A stretch of DNA of 64,000 nt from the NCBI GenBank assembly GCA_900543585.1, contig UQRP01000008.1, positions 6,631-70,630 on the forward strand. The letters run 5' to 3'. Source of the DNA: an uncultured Prevotella sp. Lineage in GTDB: Bacteria > Bacteroidota > Bacteroidia > Bacteroidales > Bacteroidaceae. Of this stretch, positions 54,307-63,539 are shown piece after piece. Position 1 is the first letter of the stretch, and each line of letters begins with the position of its first letter. The translations under genes were made by a program, and so were the position numbers. The notes beneath the pieces were generated by a model. It saw only the letters and a program-made list of their open reading frames with translations, had not been told where the DNA came from and did no database searches.

Positions 54307-55863
54307 ATGCAGCAACTTATAGAACTTTATAAGAAATGGTCGGGCTCTGCTCCCGCCAAGGTAGAGAAAATAGCTGGTCAAGGCAGCAACCGTCAGTATT
54401 TTCGGTTTACAGCTTCTGATTCTTCAACTGTCATTGGTGTTGTCGGTACCAGCCATGACGAGAACCATGCCTTCATCTCTATTGATCGGCATTTCACTAA
54501 ACGCAAACTTCCGGTACCACACATTCTTGCCGTCAGCGACGATGAGATGCGCTATTTGCAAAGCGACCTGGGAAGCACCTCTCTCTTCGATGCTATCCGG
54601 GGCGGTCGTGAGGCGGGGGGGCGATACAACCTCGCTGAGCAGGAACTCCTGAAGAAGACAATACGTCAACTACCGAATTTACAGATTCGGGGAGCCATCG
54701 GTATGGATTGGAGTGTCTGCTATCCGCAGCCGGAGTTTGATGAGGATAGTGTGCTCTTCGACCTTAACTATTTCAAATACTGCTTCCTCAAACCTACGGA
54801 ACTCGACTTCCACGAGGTGCGCCTTGAAGCCAGCTTCCGTCGATTGGCCAAGGACTTGACAGCGGAAAAGAGCGAGAGTTTCCTATATCGTGACTTCCAG
54901 GCTCGCAACGTGATGTTGGATGCTGATGGAAATCCTTATTTTATTGATTTCCAAGGGGGAAGGAAGGGTCCGTTCTACTATGACTTAGCCTCTTTCCTAT
55001 GGCAAGCGTCAGCAAAATATTCTTATAAGCTTCGTAGAAACCTTGTAGCAGAATACTACGATGCGCTTAAGCAGTATATAGAGGTTCCTAACACTCGCCA
55101 TTTTGTAGCGCGTCTGACCCTCTTCGTCCTTTTCCGAACGTTGCAGGTCTTAGGTGCTTATGGTTTTAGAGGCTATTTTGAACATAAACAACACTTTATT
55201 GATAGCATACCACCGGCAATGGATAATCTTCGGGATTTGTTAAAACTCCGCGCAGATATACTGCCTTACCCTTATCTTCGTGATGTGCTGACCCGTCTCA
55301 CCGAACTGCCTCAGTTCGCTCATAAGGAGACCCCGGTGTTGCCCCGTACTGATGGATTCCGAACTACTGATAACAGCATTTATCCGCATCATCCGATGGA
55401 TGGTCTGCCTACATTCTCTAAATATGATGGCAAGGGTCCTCTCGTAGTTGACGTCTATAGCTTCTCTTATAGGAAAGGTATCCCGGAAGATCCGTCTGGC
55501 AATGGAGGTGGCTATGTCTTTGACTGTCGGTCCACTCACAACCCCGGACGCTATGAGCCGTATAAAAAGCTGACAGGTCTTGATGAGCCCGTCATTCGCT
55601 TCCTTGAGGACGATGGTGAGATTCTTGAGTTCCTTGACCATGTCTATGCCCTTGCCGACAAGCATGTGGCACGGTATATCCAGCGTGGGTTCACACATCT
55701 CATGTTCTGCTTCGGTTGTACGGGTGGTCAGCATCGCAGCGTCTATTCGGCTCAGCATTTAGCAGAACATCTTCATGATAAGTTTGGTATTGAAGTACGT
55801 ATCAATCACAGAGAACAAAACATACAGCAGGTGTTGCCCGCTGTAGAGAGAAATAAGGCTTAG
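54307..55863 (+). CDS. Fusion of a sugar-kinase (AmgK-like APH fold) and RapZ C-terminal domain
   Basis: A 518-residue two-domain protein. Residues 1-330 are an aminoglycoside-phosphotransferase-fold kinase: GQGSNRQYFRF loop, catalytic Asp196 in YRDFQARNVM and the metal DFG-like site YFIDFQGG. This matches AmgK, a kinase for N-acetylmuramic acid/N-acetylglucosamine C1. Residues about 378-510 match the C-terminal domain of RapZ: VDVYSFSYRKGIPED, VFDCRSTHNPGRYEPYKKLTGLDEPV and GCTGGQHRS at 470-478. In E. coli this RapZ domain senses glucosamine-6-phosphate and binds RNA; the RapZ N-terminal P-loop part is absent here. Next to a MurU-like gene, it suggests cell-wall sugar salvage with a sensor attached. 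Confidence 0.8.
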   Translation: MQQLIELYKKWSGSAPAKVEKIAGQGSNRQYFRFTASDSSTVIGVVGTSHDENHAFISIDRHFTKRKLPVPHILAVSDDEMRYLQSDLGSTSLFDAIRGGREAGGRYNLAEQELLKKTIRQLPNLQIRGAIGMDWSVCYPQPEFDEDSVLFDLNYFKYCFLKPTELDFHEVRLEASFRRLAKDLTAEKSESFLYRDFQARNVMLDADGNPYFIDFQGGRKGPFYYDLASFLWQASAKYSYKLRRNLVAEYYDALKQYIEVPNTRHFVARLTLFVLFRTLQVLGAYGFRGYFEHKQHFIDSIPPAMDNLRDLLKLRADILPYPYLRDVLTRLTELPQFAHKETPVLPRTDGFRTTDNSIYPHHPMDGLPTFSKYDGKGPLVVDVYSFSYRKGIPEDPSGNGGGYVFDCRSTHNPGRYEPYKKLTGLDEPVIRFLEDDGEILEFLDHVYALADKHVARYIQRGFTHLMFCFGCTGGQHRSVYSAQHLAEHLHDKFGIEVRINHREQNIQQVLPAVERNKA

Positions 55864-55867
55864 ACGA

Positions 55868-56689
55868 ATGAAACAGGCAATGATTTTTGCGGCAGGACTT
55901 GGCACACGCCTGAAGCCACTCACTGACACCATGCCAAAGGCAATGGTGAGGGTAGGGGGGATGCCTCTTATTCAAAGGGTCATCTACAAGCTTCGTGACA
56001 ATGGCTTTGACCATATTGTAGTCAATGTACATCATTTTGCCAATAAGATAACAGACTATCTAACAGATAATAACAACTTTGGGCTCGATATAAAGATTAG
56101 CGATGAGAGAGAACAGCTTCTCGATACCGGAGGTGGTCTTCGCAAAGCTGCACACTTGTTTGGCTCCAAGCTACCTATCCTCATTCATAATGTAGATATC
56201 CTTAGCAATGTTGATCTTGCTAAGTTTTACGCTTTAGACCCTAAGGTAATATGCCCGGACTGTGGCATTCCTCACCAATATGCAGGTGCACAGCTCCTTG
56301 TCAGTTGGCGGAAGACGAAACGCTATCTGGTCTTCAACGACAACATGTTGCTTGTTGGGTGGGTCAATATAGCGACTGGCGAGGTGAAGAGTCCGTGGCC
56401 GGAGGTAAAGGAGGCACTGGAAAAATCTGCTTATCCCCTCGTTGCCACTGATGAGCCGTTGACTATAGCCGGTTATCATCTATATGCTTTCAGCGGAATC
56501 CACTTGTTCTATCCGAGATTGTTCACCTATATGGTGGGAGCCCCCGACAAGTTTCCTATCATGGACTTCTACCTCTCGCTCTGCCGTAAGGTCCCCATCA
56601 AAGGGTATCTTAAATCCGACCTTAGATTGATGGATGTCGGAAAACTGGACACGCTTCACGACGCAGAGCGCTTTCTGAAAGAACTCTGA
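55868..56689 (+). CDS. murU: MurU-like sugar-1-phosphate nucleotidyltransferase
   Basis: A 273-residue nucleotidyltransferase. The signature FAAGLGTRLKPLTDTMPKAMV (residues 7-27) binds the nucleotide, and conserved HNVDIL and DEREQLLDTGGGL follow. Together with the upstream AmgK-like kinase it resembles the AmgK-MurU shunt that makes UDP-N-acetylmuramic acid from recycled MurNAc. The substrate is inferred from this pairing; a general NTP:sugar-phosphate transferase is the alternative. Lies 4 bases after the fusion gene. Confidence 0.82.
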   Translation: MKQAMIFAAGLGTRLKPLTDTMPKAMVRVGGMPLIQRVIYKLRDNGFDHIVVNVHHFANKITDYLTDNNNFGLDIKISDEREQLLDTGGGLRKAAHLFGSKLPILIHNVDILSNVDLAKFYALDPKVICPDCGIPHQYAGAQLLVSWRKTKRYLVFNDNMLLVGWVNIATGEVKSPWPEVKEALEKSAYPLVATDEPLTIAGYHLYAFSGIHLFYPRLFTYMVGAPDKFPIMDFYLSLCRKVPIKGYLKSDLRLMDVGKLDTLHDAERFLKEL

Positions 56690-56719
56690 CACACACATAC
56701 AGGGTACAACACAACACAA

Positions 56720-57751
56720 ATGAAAAATTTATTATCATCATTATTTTTATTAGCTGCCTCTTCGCCTTTGTCAGCACAGAATTTCCATGCTGACATGACG
56801 ATGGAGGTGGAAACTAATTTTAAAGATAAAACCAATTGGCTGAACCTTCTCAAACTCAGCTTCTCTGTAGCTCTCTGTAAGGAGCATTTATATCTCGACC
56901 TCGCCACCTTCAGCCTTTGGGAGACCCGTAAGTCGGGAGTGAGCAATGACTATCAGACTTTCTCTAACATCTTTACGGGCAACATGCTCCTTACTCCTGC
57001 TACTATTGGACTGCGTTGGGAAAATGGCAAGTCCTCACTCTTTTTAGGGGTGCAAAAGTCTGATGACAGTTATATAGCCTATCCTGGTGCAGGTCTTTTC
57101 ACCAACAGTTCTGCGGGGACTTATCCAACAATGTCGATGAACTCGTCTATTCCTGTTTATCCATCAGCGGCTTTGGGCATTCATTATGTCTATTCCTCTT
57201 GTGGATGGACGGCTCAGGCTTCAGTTCTCAACGGTAAGGCTGGCAGCCATTTTTCTGGTAGCGATAATGTGTTCCGCTTCTGTCCGAAATCAGATGGTGT
57301 TTTCTCCATAGCCACTGTTGACTATAGCGCGCATGGAAGCATCTACATGCTCGGCAGCTCTTTCTATTCAGGCCATGTCCATCCAGACTTGCCTGTAGAC
57401 AGCGAAACGCCTGATGACGGCAGTCGTTTGAACCGGCTGGCTTTCCATGGTTATGCAGAGCAGCAGGTCTCGCCCTCGGCAAAACTGGTGTTCCAAGCCT
57501 CGGCTTCACCATCTCATGGTGCTGACTGCACGGCCTATTTTGCTGTTGGGGCTACTAAGAAGGTGAAGCAGACCGAACTTAGAGTCATCTCTAATTATGC
57601 TCATTTCTCCTTTGGAAAAGAGTGGGCGACGGAGGCGACGGCTAAGATAACGCTGTCCGATAACATGTATATACAGCCTGCATTGGACTTTATATGCTCA
57701 GATGGCGACACAAATGTCATAGGACTCTTTAGAGCTGGATACAGCCTTTAG
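56720..57751 (+). CDS. Outer-membrane beta-barrel protein (porin-like)
   Basis: A 343-residue exported protein with a signal peptide (MKNLLSSLFLLAASSPLSA) and an all-beta body of alternating residues (LKLSFSVALCKEHLYLDLATF, ATIGLRWENGKSSLFLGVQ, TELRVISNYAHFSF), ending in an aromatic-rich, Leu-terminated strand. It resembles carbohydrate-selective (OprB-like) porins, but no diagnostic motif was identified. It is 30 bases downstream of murU and could be the uptake pore of the amino-sugar salvage system; this is inferred from position only. Confidence 0.65.
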   Translation: MKNLLSSLFLLAASSPLSAQNFHADMTMEVETNFKDKTNWLNLLKLSFSVALCKEHLYLDLATFSLWETRKSGVSNDYQTFSNIFTGNMLLTPATIGLRWENGKSSLFLGVQKSDDSYIAYPGAGLFTNSSAGTYPTMSMNSSIPVYPSAALGIHYVYSSCGWTAQASVLNGKAGSHFSGSDNVFRFCPKSDGVFSIATVDYSAHGSIYMLGSSFYSGHVHPDLPVDSETPDDGSRLNRLAFHGYAEQQVSPSAKLVFQASASPSHGADCTAYFAVGATKKVKQTELRVISNYAHFSFGKEWATEATAKITLSDNMYIQPALDFICSDGDTNVIGLFRAGYSL

Positions 57752-57803
57752 AGAAAACTGATAAATATTAGTGAAAGAATAAGCGAAAGTAACAGATTTT
57801 TTT

Positions 57804-57811
57804 TATCTTTG
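57804..57811 (+). promoter_or_regulatory. -7 promoter box of guaA
   Basis: TATCTTTG, 42 bases before the guaA ATG. Confidence 0.6.
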
Positions 57812-57853
57812 CACCGTATTTACTCATAAAGGATACCATTTCTATATTTTCAT

Positions 57854-59398
57854 ATGCAACAGAAAATCATTATCCTCGACTTCGGGTCGCAGACCACGCA
57901 GCTCATTGGCCGCCGTGTCCGCGAGCTGGACACCTTCTGTGAGATTCTGCCTTACAACAAGTTTCCTAAGGACGACCCCAATGTTATCGGCGTCATCCTC
58001 AGCGGAAGCCCCTATTCTGTCCATGATAAAGAGGCTTTCAAGGTAGACCTTACAGAGATTATCGGCCACTATCCCGTCCTCGGCATCTGCTATGGTGCAC
58101 AGTTCATCAGCCATAACCTTGGTGGAAAGGTGGAGCAGACTGGAACTCGCGAGTATGGGCGTGCTAATCTGGAGACCATCGACACCACATCTCCGATCTT
58201 TAAAGACTTTGAGAAAGGCTCTCAGGTGTGGATGAGTCATGGCGACACCATCACCGCCATTCCAGACGGCTATCATGTCATCGGCTCTACTGCCGATGTT
58301 AAATATGCCGCTTTTGCTAATGATGCGGATAGGGTGTGGTGCGTACAGTTCCATCCAGAGGTCTATCATACCCTCCAGGGTAAACAACTTCTGAGAAACT
58401 TCGTTGTTGACATCTGTGGCAGCCGTCAGGAGTGGAGTCCAGCCTCTTTCGTGGAGAGCACGGTCAAGGAGCTTAAGGAGCAGATTGGTAACGATCGTGT
58501 TATCCTTGGCCTTTCCGGTGGTGTTGACTCTTCTGTCTGTGCTACGTTGCTGCATCGGGCTATAGGCAAGAACCTTACTTGTATCTTCGTTGACCATGGT
58601 ATGCTTCGGAAAAATGAGTTCAAGAAGGTGATGGAAGCCTACAATGGTCTCGGCCTTAACGTCATCGGCGTCGATGCCAGCGACAAGTTCTTCCATGACC
58701 TCGAAGGCGTTACAGACCCTGAGAAGAAGCGTAAGATTATTGGTCGCGACTTCGTCGAGGTCTTCAATGCAGAAGCTAAGAAGATTACCGATGCCAAGTG
58801 GCTCGCTCAAGGAACGATTTATCCGGACCGTATAGAGAGCCTGAGTATCACGGGAATGACTATCAAGAGCCATCATAATGTCGGAGGCCTTCCCAAGGAC
58901 ATGAAGTTGCAACTCTGTGAGCCGTTGAAGTGGCTTTTCAAGGATGAGGTGCGTCGTGTGGGCTATGAGCTGAAGATGCCCGAACGTCTTATCAAGCGTC
59001 ATCCTTTCCCCGGACCTGGCTTGGCCGTGAGAATCTTGGGTGATATCACACGTGAGAAGGTGCGTATCCTTCAGGATGCTGATGACATCTATATCGAGAA
59101 GATGCATGACTATATTATGCCCGACGGCACATCCCTCTACGACAATGTCTGGCAGGCAGGCACAGTCCTTCTCTCTACCATCCGTTCTGTAGGAGTCATG
59201 GGAGATGAGCGCACCTATGAGCACCCCGTTGCTCTTCGTGCCGTTACTTCTATGGATGCCATGACAGCAGACTGGGCACATCTGCCTTATGACTTTATGG
59301 CTGACGTCTCCAACGAGATTATTCGTAAGGTCAAGGGCGTGAACAGAGTATGCTATGACATCTCCTCAAAACCGCCTTCGACAATAGAATGGGAGTAA
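57854..59398 (+). CDS. guaA: GMP synthase (glutamine-hydrolysing)
   Basis: Aminates XMP to GMP. The 514-residue protein has an N-terminal glutamine amidotransferase (GICYGAQ with nucleophile Cys79; catalytic HPE in FHPEVYH), the ATP-pyrophosphatase PP-loop LSGGVDSS near residue 220, and the C-terminal dimerisation domain ending in [10 protein letters not shown]. Full length. A 479-aa ORF on the opposite strand is a shadow. A 50-aa ORF begins one base after the stop. Confidence 0.97.
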   Translation: MQQKIIILDFGSQTTQLIGRRVRELDTFCEILPYNKFPKDDPNVIGVILSGSPYSVHDKEAFKVDLTEIIGHYPVLGICYGAQFISHNLGGKVEQTGTREYGRANLETIDTTSPIFKDFEKGSQVWMSHGDTITAIPDGYHVIGSTADVKYAAFANDADRVWCVQFHPEVYHTLQGKQLLRNFVVDICGSRQEWSPASFVESTVKELKEQIGNDRVILGLSGGVDSSVCATLLHRAIGKNLTCIFVDHGMLRKNEFKKVMEAYNGLGLNVIGVDASDKFFHDLEGVTDPEKKRKIIGRDFVEVFNAEAKKITDAKWLAQGTIYPDRIESLSITGMTIKSHHNVGGLPKDMKLQLCEPLKWLFKDEVRRVGYELKMPERLIKRHPFPGPGLAVRILGDITREKVRILQDADDIYIEKMHDYIMPDGTSLYDNVWQAGTVLLSTIRSVGVMGDERTYEHPVALRAVTSMDAMTADWAHLPYDFMADVSNEIIRKVKGVNRVCYDISSKPPSTIEWE

Positions 59399-59399
59399 G

Positions 59400-59552
59400 A
59401 TGGCCAAAGTCTTTACCCATTTCGACAACGACGATGCTGCGCGCCGCGATGAGCTGATACGCACGATTGAGCATAGTGTGGAGAAACTCACGTTAGGCGA
59501 GCTCGAGTCACTATACTATGATTTAGTTTCTAAAGACTATATCAGAAAGTAA
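59400..59552 (+). CDS. 50-aa protein of unknown function, translationally linked to guaA
   Basis: A short ORF beginning at the second base after the guaA stop codon. The product (MAKVFTHFDNDDAARRDELI to the C-terminus DLVSKDYIRK) is charged and helical, with two predicted amphipathic helices and no signal. The tight spacing and the terminator just downstream make it a credible gene. I do not recognise a family. Confidence 0.6.
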   Translation: MAKVFTHFDNDDAARRDELIRTIEHSVEKLTLGELESLYYDLVSKDYIRK

Positions 59553-59581
59553 GCGTGGAGAATTGCAATCAATGATATAAG

Positions 59582-59621
59582 GTAAAAGGTCTGAATCCAT
59601 TTTTTGGTTCAGACCTTTTAC
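59582..59621. terminator. Terminator between the guaA operon and mscL
   Basis: GTAAAAGGTCTGAA and TTCAGACCTTTTAC (14 bp) around a 12-base loop, with A/T flanks usable from either strand. Confidence 0.88.
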
Positions 59622-59661
59622 GTTATAGGTGCGTTTTGATTTTCTGTTGCAACCAAAGAAA

Positions 59662-60087
59662 TTAATTCTTTTCCTTCAGCAGATCTCTTATCTCTGTGAG
59701 CAACTTCTCCTCATTGGAAGGTGCTGGCGGTGCAGCCGGTTCGGCCGGCTTCTCCTCCTTCTTTGTCAGTTTGTTGATGCCTTTGACGAGAAGGAAAACA
59801 CAGAAGGCGATGATGAGGAAGTCGATAAGCGTCTGTATGAAGTTACCATAGTTGATGGTAGCAGCCTGCATCTGTATGCCGTCGGCAATTTTCTCGGCAG
59901 GCAGCGTGACCTTGAGGTCGGAGAAGTTGACGCCGCCAATGAGCCAGCCGATAGGCGGCATAATGATGTCGTCAACGATACTGGAGACAATCTTGCCAAA
60001 AGCACCGCCGATGATGACACCGACAGCCATGTCTACGGCGTTGCCCTTAACGGCAAAGGCCTTGAAATCGTTCAGAAATTTTCCCAT
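59662..60087 (-). CDS. mscL: Large-conductance mechanosensitive channel
   Basis: Pentameric inner-membrane channel that opens under membrane tension. The 141-residue protein has [33 protein letters not shown] (first helix) and [19 protein letters not shown] (second helix), plus an Ala/Pro linker and the C-terminal helix bundle. Full length. Confidence 0.95.
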   Translation of the reverse strand: MGKFLNDFKAFAVKGNAVDMAVGVIIGGAFGKIVSSIVDDIIMPPIGWLIGGVNFSDLKVTLPAEKIADGIQMQAATINYGNFIQTLIDFLIIAFCVFLLVKGINKLTKKEEKPAEPAAPPAPSNEEKLLTEIRDLLKEKN

Positions 60088-60285
60088 GTCTTATTATTAT
60101 ATATAATGTGTTGATGTTTGCCATCTCTCTCTCCCCAGCCATGCCGGCATTTCTCTCCCGCAATTGCAAAGTCTATATTGCACACGTTGCTATTAGCACG
60201 AAGTGTTCACATCTATTTGCCAGCACAGATGCGTTTTTTATATTATTTAATATACATACCAACGGCAAAATTAGAAAATAAATTG

Positions 60286-60293
60286 TATCTTTG
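60286..60293 (+). promoter_or_regulatory. -7 promoter box of gap
   Basis: TATCTTTG, 68 bases before the gap ATG, in a 274-base AT-rich interval with no gene. Confidence 0.6.
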
Positions 60294-60361
60294 CAACCGA
60301 AAAGAAGAAAAACTTCTTAAAGGATTGCATTTATAAACCTTTATAAAACAAAAATTAAAAA

Positions 60362-61432
60362 ATGGCAAACGTTAAAGTAGCTATCAATGGCTTTGGCCGT
60401 ATCGGCCGCCTGGCATTCCGTCAGATGTTCGCAGCTCCTGGTTATGAGGTTGTTGCTATCAACGATCTTACAAGCCCGAAGATGCTGGCTCAGCTCTTGA
60501 AGTATGACACCACACACGGTGGCTACCAGGGCATCATCGGTGAGAAGCCTGTTCACACTGTTTCTTATGACGATACTCCGTTCACAGAGAACGGCAAAGA
60601 GGCTGCCGGCTACATTTCTGTTGATGGCAAGAAGATCACCATCTACAAGGAGAAGGACGCAGCTAACCTGCCTTGGGGTGCTCTGAACATCGACGTTGTT
60701 CTCGAGTGCACTGGCTTCTATACTTCAAAGGATAAGAGCATGGCTCACATCAAGGCCGGCGCTAAGAAGGTTGTTATCTCTGCTCCTGCTGGCAACGACC
60801 TGAAGACTATCGTCTTCAACGTCAACAACAATACGCTGACTAAGGACGACCAGATCATCAGCGCTGCTTCTTGCACAACAAACTGCCTGGCTCCTATGGC
60901 AAAGGCTCTGAACGACAAGTATCCTATCCAGGCTGGTATCATGCAGACTATCCACGCTTACACTGGCGACCAGATGATTCTTGACGGTCCTCAGCGCAAG
61001 GGTAACCTCCGCCGCAGCCGTGCAGGTGCTTGCAACATCACTCCTGCTTCTTCTGGTGCTGCTAAGGCTATCGGCCTCGTTCTTCCTGAGCTCAACGGCA
61101 AGCTGATCGGTGCTGCTCAGCGCGTTCCTGTGCCAGATGGTTCTACAACTCTGCTCTACGCTGTTGTCAAGGGTAAGGACGTTACTGTTGAGAGCGTCAA
61201 CGCTGCTATGAAGGCTGAGGCTAACGAGAGCTTCGGTTACAACGACGAGGAGATCGTTTCCAGCGATATCCTGGGTATGCGCTACGGTTCTCTCTTCGAC
61301 GCTACACAGACAATGGTTGTGAAGCTCGACGACGACACATACGAGGTTCAGGTCGTTTCTTGGTACGACAATGAGAACTCTTACACTTCTCAGATGGTTC
61401 GTACTATCAAGTACTTCGCTGAGCTCGCTTGA
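60362..61432 (+). CDS. gap: Glyceraldehyde-3-phosphate dehydrogenase (type I)
   Basis: Glycolytic oxidation of glyceraldehyde 3-phosphate with NAD+. The 356-residue protein has NGFGRIGR (residues 10-17) and the catalytic cysteine in ASCTTNC (Cys171). It is about 20 residues longer than the usual 330-340, with an insertion near residues 60-75. Extreme codon bias (GCT, AAG, CTG, TCT). Own promoter and terminator. Confidence 0.97.
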   Translation: MANVKVAINGFGRIGRLAFRQMFAAPGYEVVAINDLTSPKMLAQLLKYDTTHGGYQGIIGEKPVHTVSYDDTPFTENGKEAAGYISVDGKKITIYKEKDAANLPWGALNIDVVLECTGFYTSKDKSMAHIKAGAKKVVISAPAGNDLKTIVFNVNNNTLTKDDQIISAASCTTNCLAPMAKALNDKYPIQAGIMQTIHAYTGDQMILDGPQRKGNLRRSRAGACNITPASSGAAKAIGLVLPELNGKLIGAAQRVPVPDGSTTLLYAVVKGKDVTVESVNAAMKAEANESFGYNDEEIVSSDILGMRYGSLFDATQTMVVKLDDDTYEVQVVSWYDNENSYTSQMVRTIKYFAELA

Positions 61433-61463
61433 TATTTCGAGTTTTCCGAAACACTCATATGAA

Positions 61464-61495
61464 GGCTATGTGGCACTGCCGCATAGCCTTTTTTT
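61464..61495 (+). terminator. Terminator of gap
   Basis: GGCTATGTGGC and GCCGCATAGCC (11 bp with one G-U, loop ACT) followed by seven T. Confidence 0.88.
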
Positions 61496-61513
61496 ATCAA
61501 GACTACATTTATT

Positions 61514-62035
61514 ATGATTAAGAAGATTCTTTTCTGTGTTGCGTTGCTGGCTTGTCTTACCTCAGCCCATGCGGCCACGCCTGTTACAGTGACTGAGACG
61601 CAGCAGGTCACAGCGATGCCGGCTGATGGCGAGTCGATAGACTTCACGCTCAATGACATCAATGGCAAGTCCTTCAGTCTCTCATCTTTGAAAGGCAAAT
61701 ATGTCATTGTAGACTTCTGGGGATCTTGGTGCATCAACTGTATCAAGGGCTTTCCTAAAATGAAGGAGTATTACGCTGCCCATAAAGACAAGTTGGAGAT
61801 TGTCAGCGTAGACTGCAATGACACGGATGCCCGTTGGAAGGCTGCCGTGGCAAAGCATGCACTGCCTTGGCTCAACGTCTACAACGCCAGGGGAGCCGGT
61901 GACATCACTAAGAAGCTGGGTATTGCCGCATTCCCGACTAAGATTGCTGTAGACCCCGAGGGTAAAGTTATTGGTACTTTCGTCGGTGAAACCGACGATA
62001 TTTACACAGCTCTTGACAAGGCGATGGCTCAGTAA
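61514..62035 (+). CDS. Periplasmic TlpA/ResA-like thioredoxin-fold protein
   Basis: A 173-residue exported thiol-disulfide protein: signal peptide MIKKILFCVALLACLTSAHA, an AhpC/TSA-Redoxin-like core (FTLNDINGKSFSLSSLKGKYVIVDFWGSWC) and the active site WCINC. The cis-Pro loop AAFPTKIAVD is present. It probably reduces periplasmic disulfides, for example during cytochrome maturation, but the partner is unknown. Starts 26 bases after the gap terminator stem. Confidence 0.88.
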   Translation: MIKKILFCVALLACLTSAHAATPVTVTETQQVTAMPADGESIDFTLNDINGKSFSLSSLKGKYVIVDFWGSWCINCIKGFPKMKEYYAAHKDKLEIVSVDCNDTDARWKAAVAKHALPWLNVYNARGAGDITKKLGIAAFPTKIAVDPEGKVIGTFVGETDDIYTALDKAMAQ

Positions 62036-62054
62036 GCTTTGCTTTATCTGTCTC

Positions 62055-62178
62055 TACAAATGCCAGCGATGTGTAAGGCTTATGCCACACATATCGCTGG
62101 CATTTGTCGCGTATGTCGTTGGCATTTGTCGCGTATGTCGTTGGCATATGCCATAGATGTCGTTGGCATATGCCGTGG
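62055..62178. repeat. Second tandem array of the 22-nt repeat (about 5.6 copies)
   Basis: Units 62055-62076, 62077-62098, 62099-62120, 62121-62142, 62143-62164 and part to 62178. The unit at 62077 matches the array at 31 kb at 19 of 22 positions in the same orientation; the next two are identical to each other and more diverged. Each shows GGCAT..GCC-like and ..ATGTCG/ATATCG cores. Lies between two converging genes (TlpA-like and chromate transporter). Confidence 0.88.
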
Positions 62179-62197
62179 AAGATGGACTCGATTGGCG

Positions 62198-62770
62198 TTA
62201 ATACGCAATCAGCCCAATGATTCCGCAGATGAGCATGGCGAGGATGGGATTGACTTTAAAGCGAAGGGTGGCGAAGAATACGGCAATACAGAGGGTGATG
62301 CTGAGTACAAAGAGTGGCAGGCTTGCCGATGGCGTACCAAAATTCTCTTTGTTCATCAATAGTAGAGCGGCAGCAGCGATGAGGCCAATGATAGCCGGGC
62401 GTAGTGCTGCGAAGACGTTTTTCACCCAAGGTGCATCCTTGTGGGTAAGCAGGTAGTGGCTGATACTAATCATCAGAATAAACGACAGCCACATGATGCT
62501 CAACGAAGCCAGAACGGAGCCTAACACAGCGGCCCATACGGGGTAGCCGGCATTGATGACCGACGTATAGCCGACGTAGGTGGCAGCGTTGATGCCGATA
62601 GGTCCTGGCGTGGACTGACTGATGGCAACGATGTCGGTGAATTCGGCATTTGTCAGCCAGTGGTTCTTTACTACTGTCTCGCTATAGATGAGCGAGAGCA
62701 TGGCATAGCCACCTCCAAAGTTGAAAATGCCTATCTTGCTAAAGACATAGAATAATTTGAAAAACAACAT
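62198..62770 (-). CDS. chrA: Chromate transporter, half-size (CHR domain), second of pair
   Basis: A 190-residue membrane protein with one CHR (chromate transport) domain. NFGGGYAMLSLIYSE and the QSTPGPIGINAATYVGY motif define the family. Half-size CHR proteins are usually encoded in pairs and act together. Chromate is the named substrate; the true ion is unknown. Downstream of its partner, separated by a heptamer repeat. Confidence 0.85.
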   Translation of the reverse strand: MLFFKLFYVFSKIGIFNFGGGYAMLSLIYSETVVKNHWLTNAEFTDIVAISQSTPGPIGINAATYVGYTSVINAGYPVWAAVLGSVLASLSIMWLSFILMISISHYLLTHKDAPWVKNVFAALRPAIIGLIAAAALLLMNKENFGTPSASLPLFVLSITLCIAVFFATLRFKVNPILAMLICGIIGLIAY

Positions 62771-62771
62771 A

Positions 62772-62820
62772 CTCCTAACTGCTAATTGCTAATTACTAAC
62801 TGCTAATTTCTAACTTCTAA
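62772..62820. repeat. Seven copies of a 7-nt repeat YTNCTAA between the chromate-transporter genes
   Basis: CTCCTAA, CTGCTAA, TTGCTAA, TTACTAA, CTGCTAA, TTTCTAA and CTTCTAA follow without gaps. The final part covers the last codons and stop of the upstream CHR gene. Confidence 0.85.
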
Positions 62821-63337
62821 CTCTTCCATAAACGTATCCTCCCACTCCAGCCAAGAGGATGATCCATATCGGCGAGATGCCAAAGGCCGCAATGAGCAGA
62901 CAGCTCACAATAGGAATCCAGCATGTCGACCATGAGATATTGGCTGTTCGTGCCATTTTGAAGCAAGGGGCAGCAATGAGCGCTACTACGGCAGGGCGCA
63001 CGCCACGGAAGAACTTCTCCACATAGACGTTATCCTTGAAGTTATGAAAGAAAATGGCGATGAGCAGTATGGCGATGATAGAGGGAAGCGCGATGCCCAA
63101 CGCACCGACAATGCCACCCCACACGCCACGCAGCTTATAGCCGATGTGACTTGCAATGTCGATGGAGAAGATGCCGGGAGTAGTCTGCGCCACCACCATG
63201 ATGTCCATGAACTCCTCGCGGGTGAGCCAGTGGTTTTTGTCGACATATTCCTGCTCCATGATAGGAATCATTGCATAGCCGCCACCAAGGGTGAAAGCGC
63301 CAATCTTATTACACGTGAGAAAGAATTTTAATAGCAT
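62810..63337 (-). CDS. chrA: Chromate transporter, half-size (CHR domain), first of pair
   Basis: A 175-residue membrane protein with one CHR domain: TLGGGYAMIPIMEQEYV near the N-terminus and VVAQTTPGIFSIDIASHIGY. The upstream gene of the pair on the minus strand. Its last codons and stop lie within the heptamer repeat, so the C-terminus may have been reshaped. A -7 box (63400-63407) lies upstream, and a hairpin CGAGGA/TCCTCG (63369-63386) is in the leader. Confidence 0.85.
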   Translation of the reverse strand: MLLKFFLTCNKIGAFTLGGGYAMIPIMEQEYVDKNHWLTREEFMDIMVVAQTTPGIFSIDIASHIGYKLRGVWGGIVGALGIALPSIIAILLIAIFFHNFKDNVYVEKFFRGVRPAVVALIAAPCFKMARTANISWSTCWIPIVSCLLIAAFGISPIWIILLAGVGGYVYGRVRS

Positions 63338-63368
63338 ACTCTGTATCGTTGATGATATTATGGTGTAC

Positions 63369-63386
63369 CGAGGAAGCTACTCCTCG
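63369..63386 (-). promoter_or_regulatory. Inverted repeat in the 5' leader of the chromate transporter pair
   Basis: CGAGGA-AGCTAC-TCCTCG lies between the -7 box and the start codon; it is a possible regulatory hairpin or operator. Confidence 0.4.
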
Positions 63387-63399
63387 TCTTTAGTCGGTG

Positions 63400-63407
63400 C
63401 AAAGGTA
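63400..63407 (-). promoter_or_regulatory. -7 promoter box of the chromate transporter pair
   Basis: Minus strand TACCTTTG, 62 bases upstream of the ATG. Confidence 0.55.
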
Positions 63408-63508
63408 GGTAGCTTTGACGGGGTAGGCAAAGAAAGGCTATTAAAAACCTTTAATATGGTATGAAAGCATTCTCATCGATTCTGTTTTAGCACGTTACGT
63501 AAACTCCG

Positions 63509-63516
63509 TAACTTTG
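63509..63516 (+). promoter_or_regulatory. -7 promoter box of the TolC-family gene
   Basis: TAACTTTG, 23 bases before the ATG at 63540; a TTTT stretch at 63485-63488 is at about the right distance for the -33 element. Confidence 0.55.
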
Positions 63517-63539
63517 CGGCGATAAAAAAACAGAGTAAC

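Noticed and set aside
57842..59281. 479-aa ORF on the minus strand across guaA
   Set aside because: It is the complement of a fully conserved guaA; it has no recognisable motif and no promoter.
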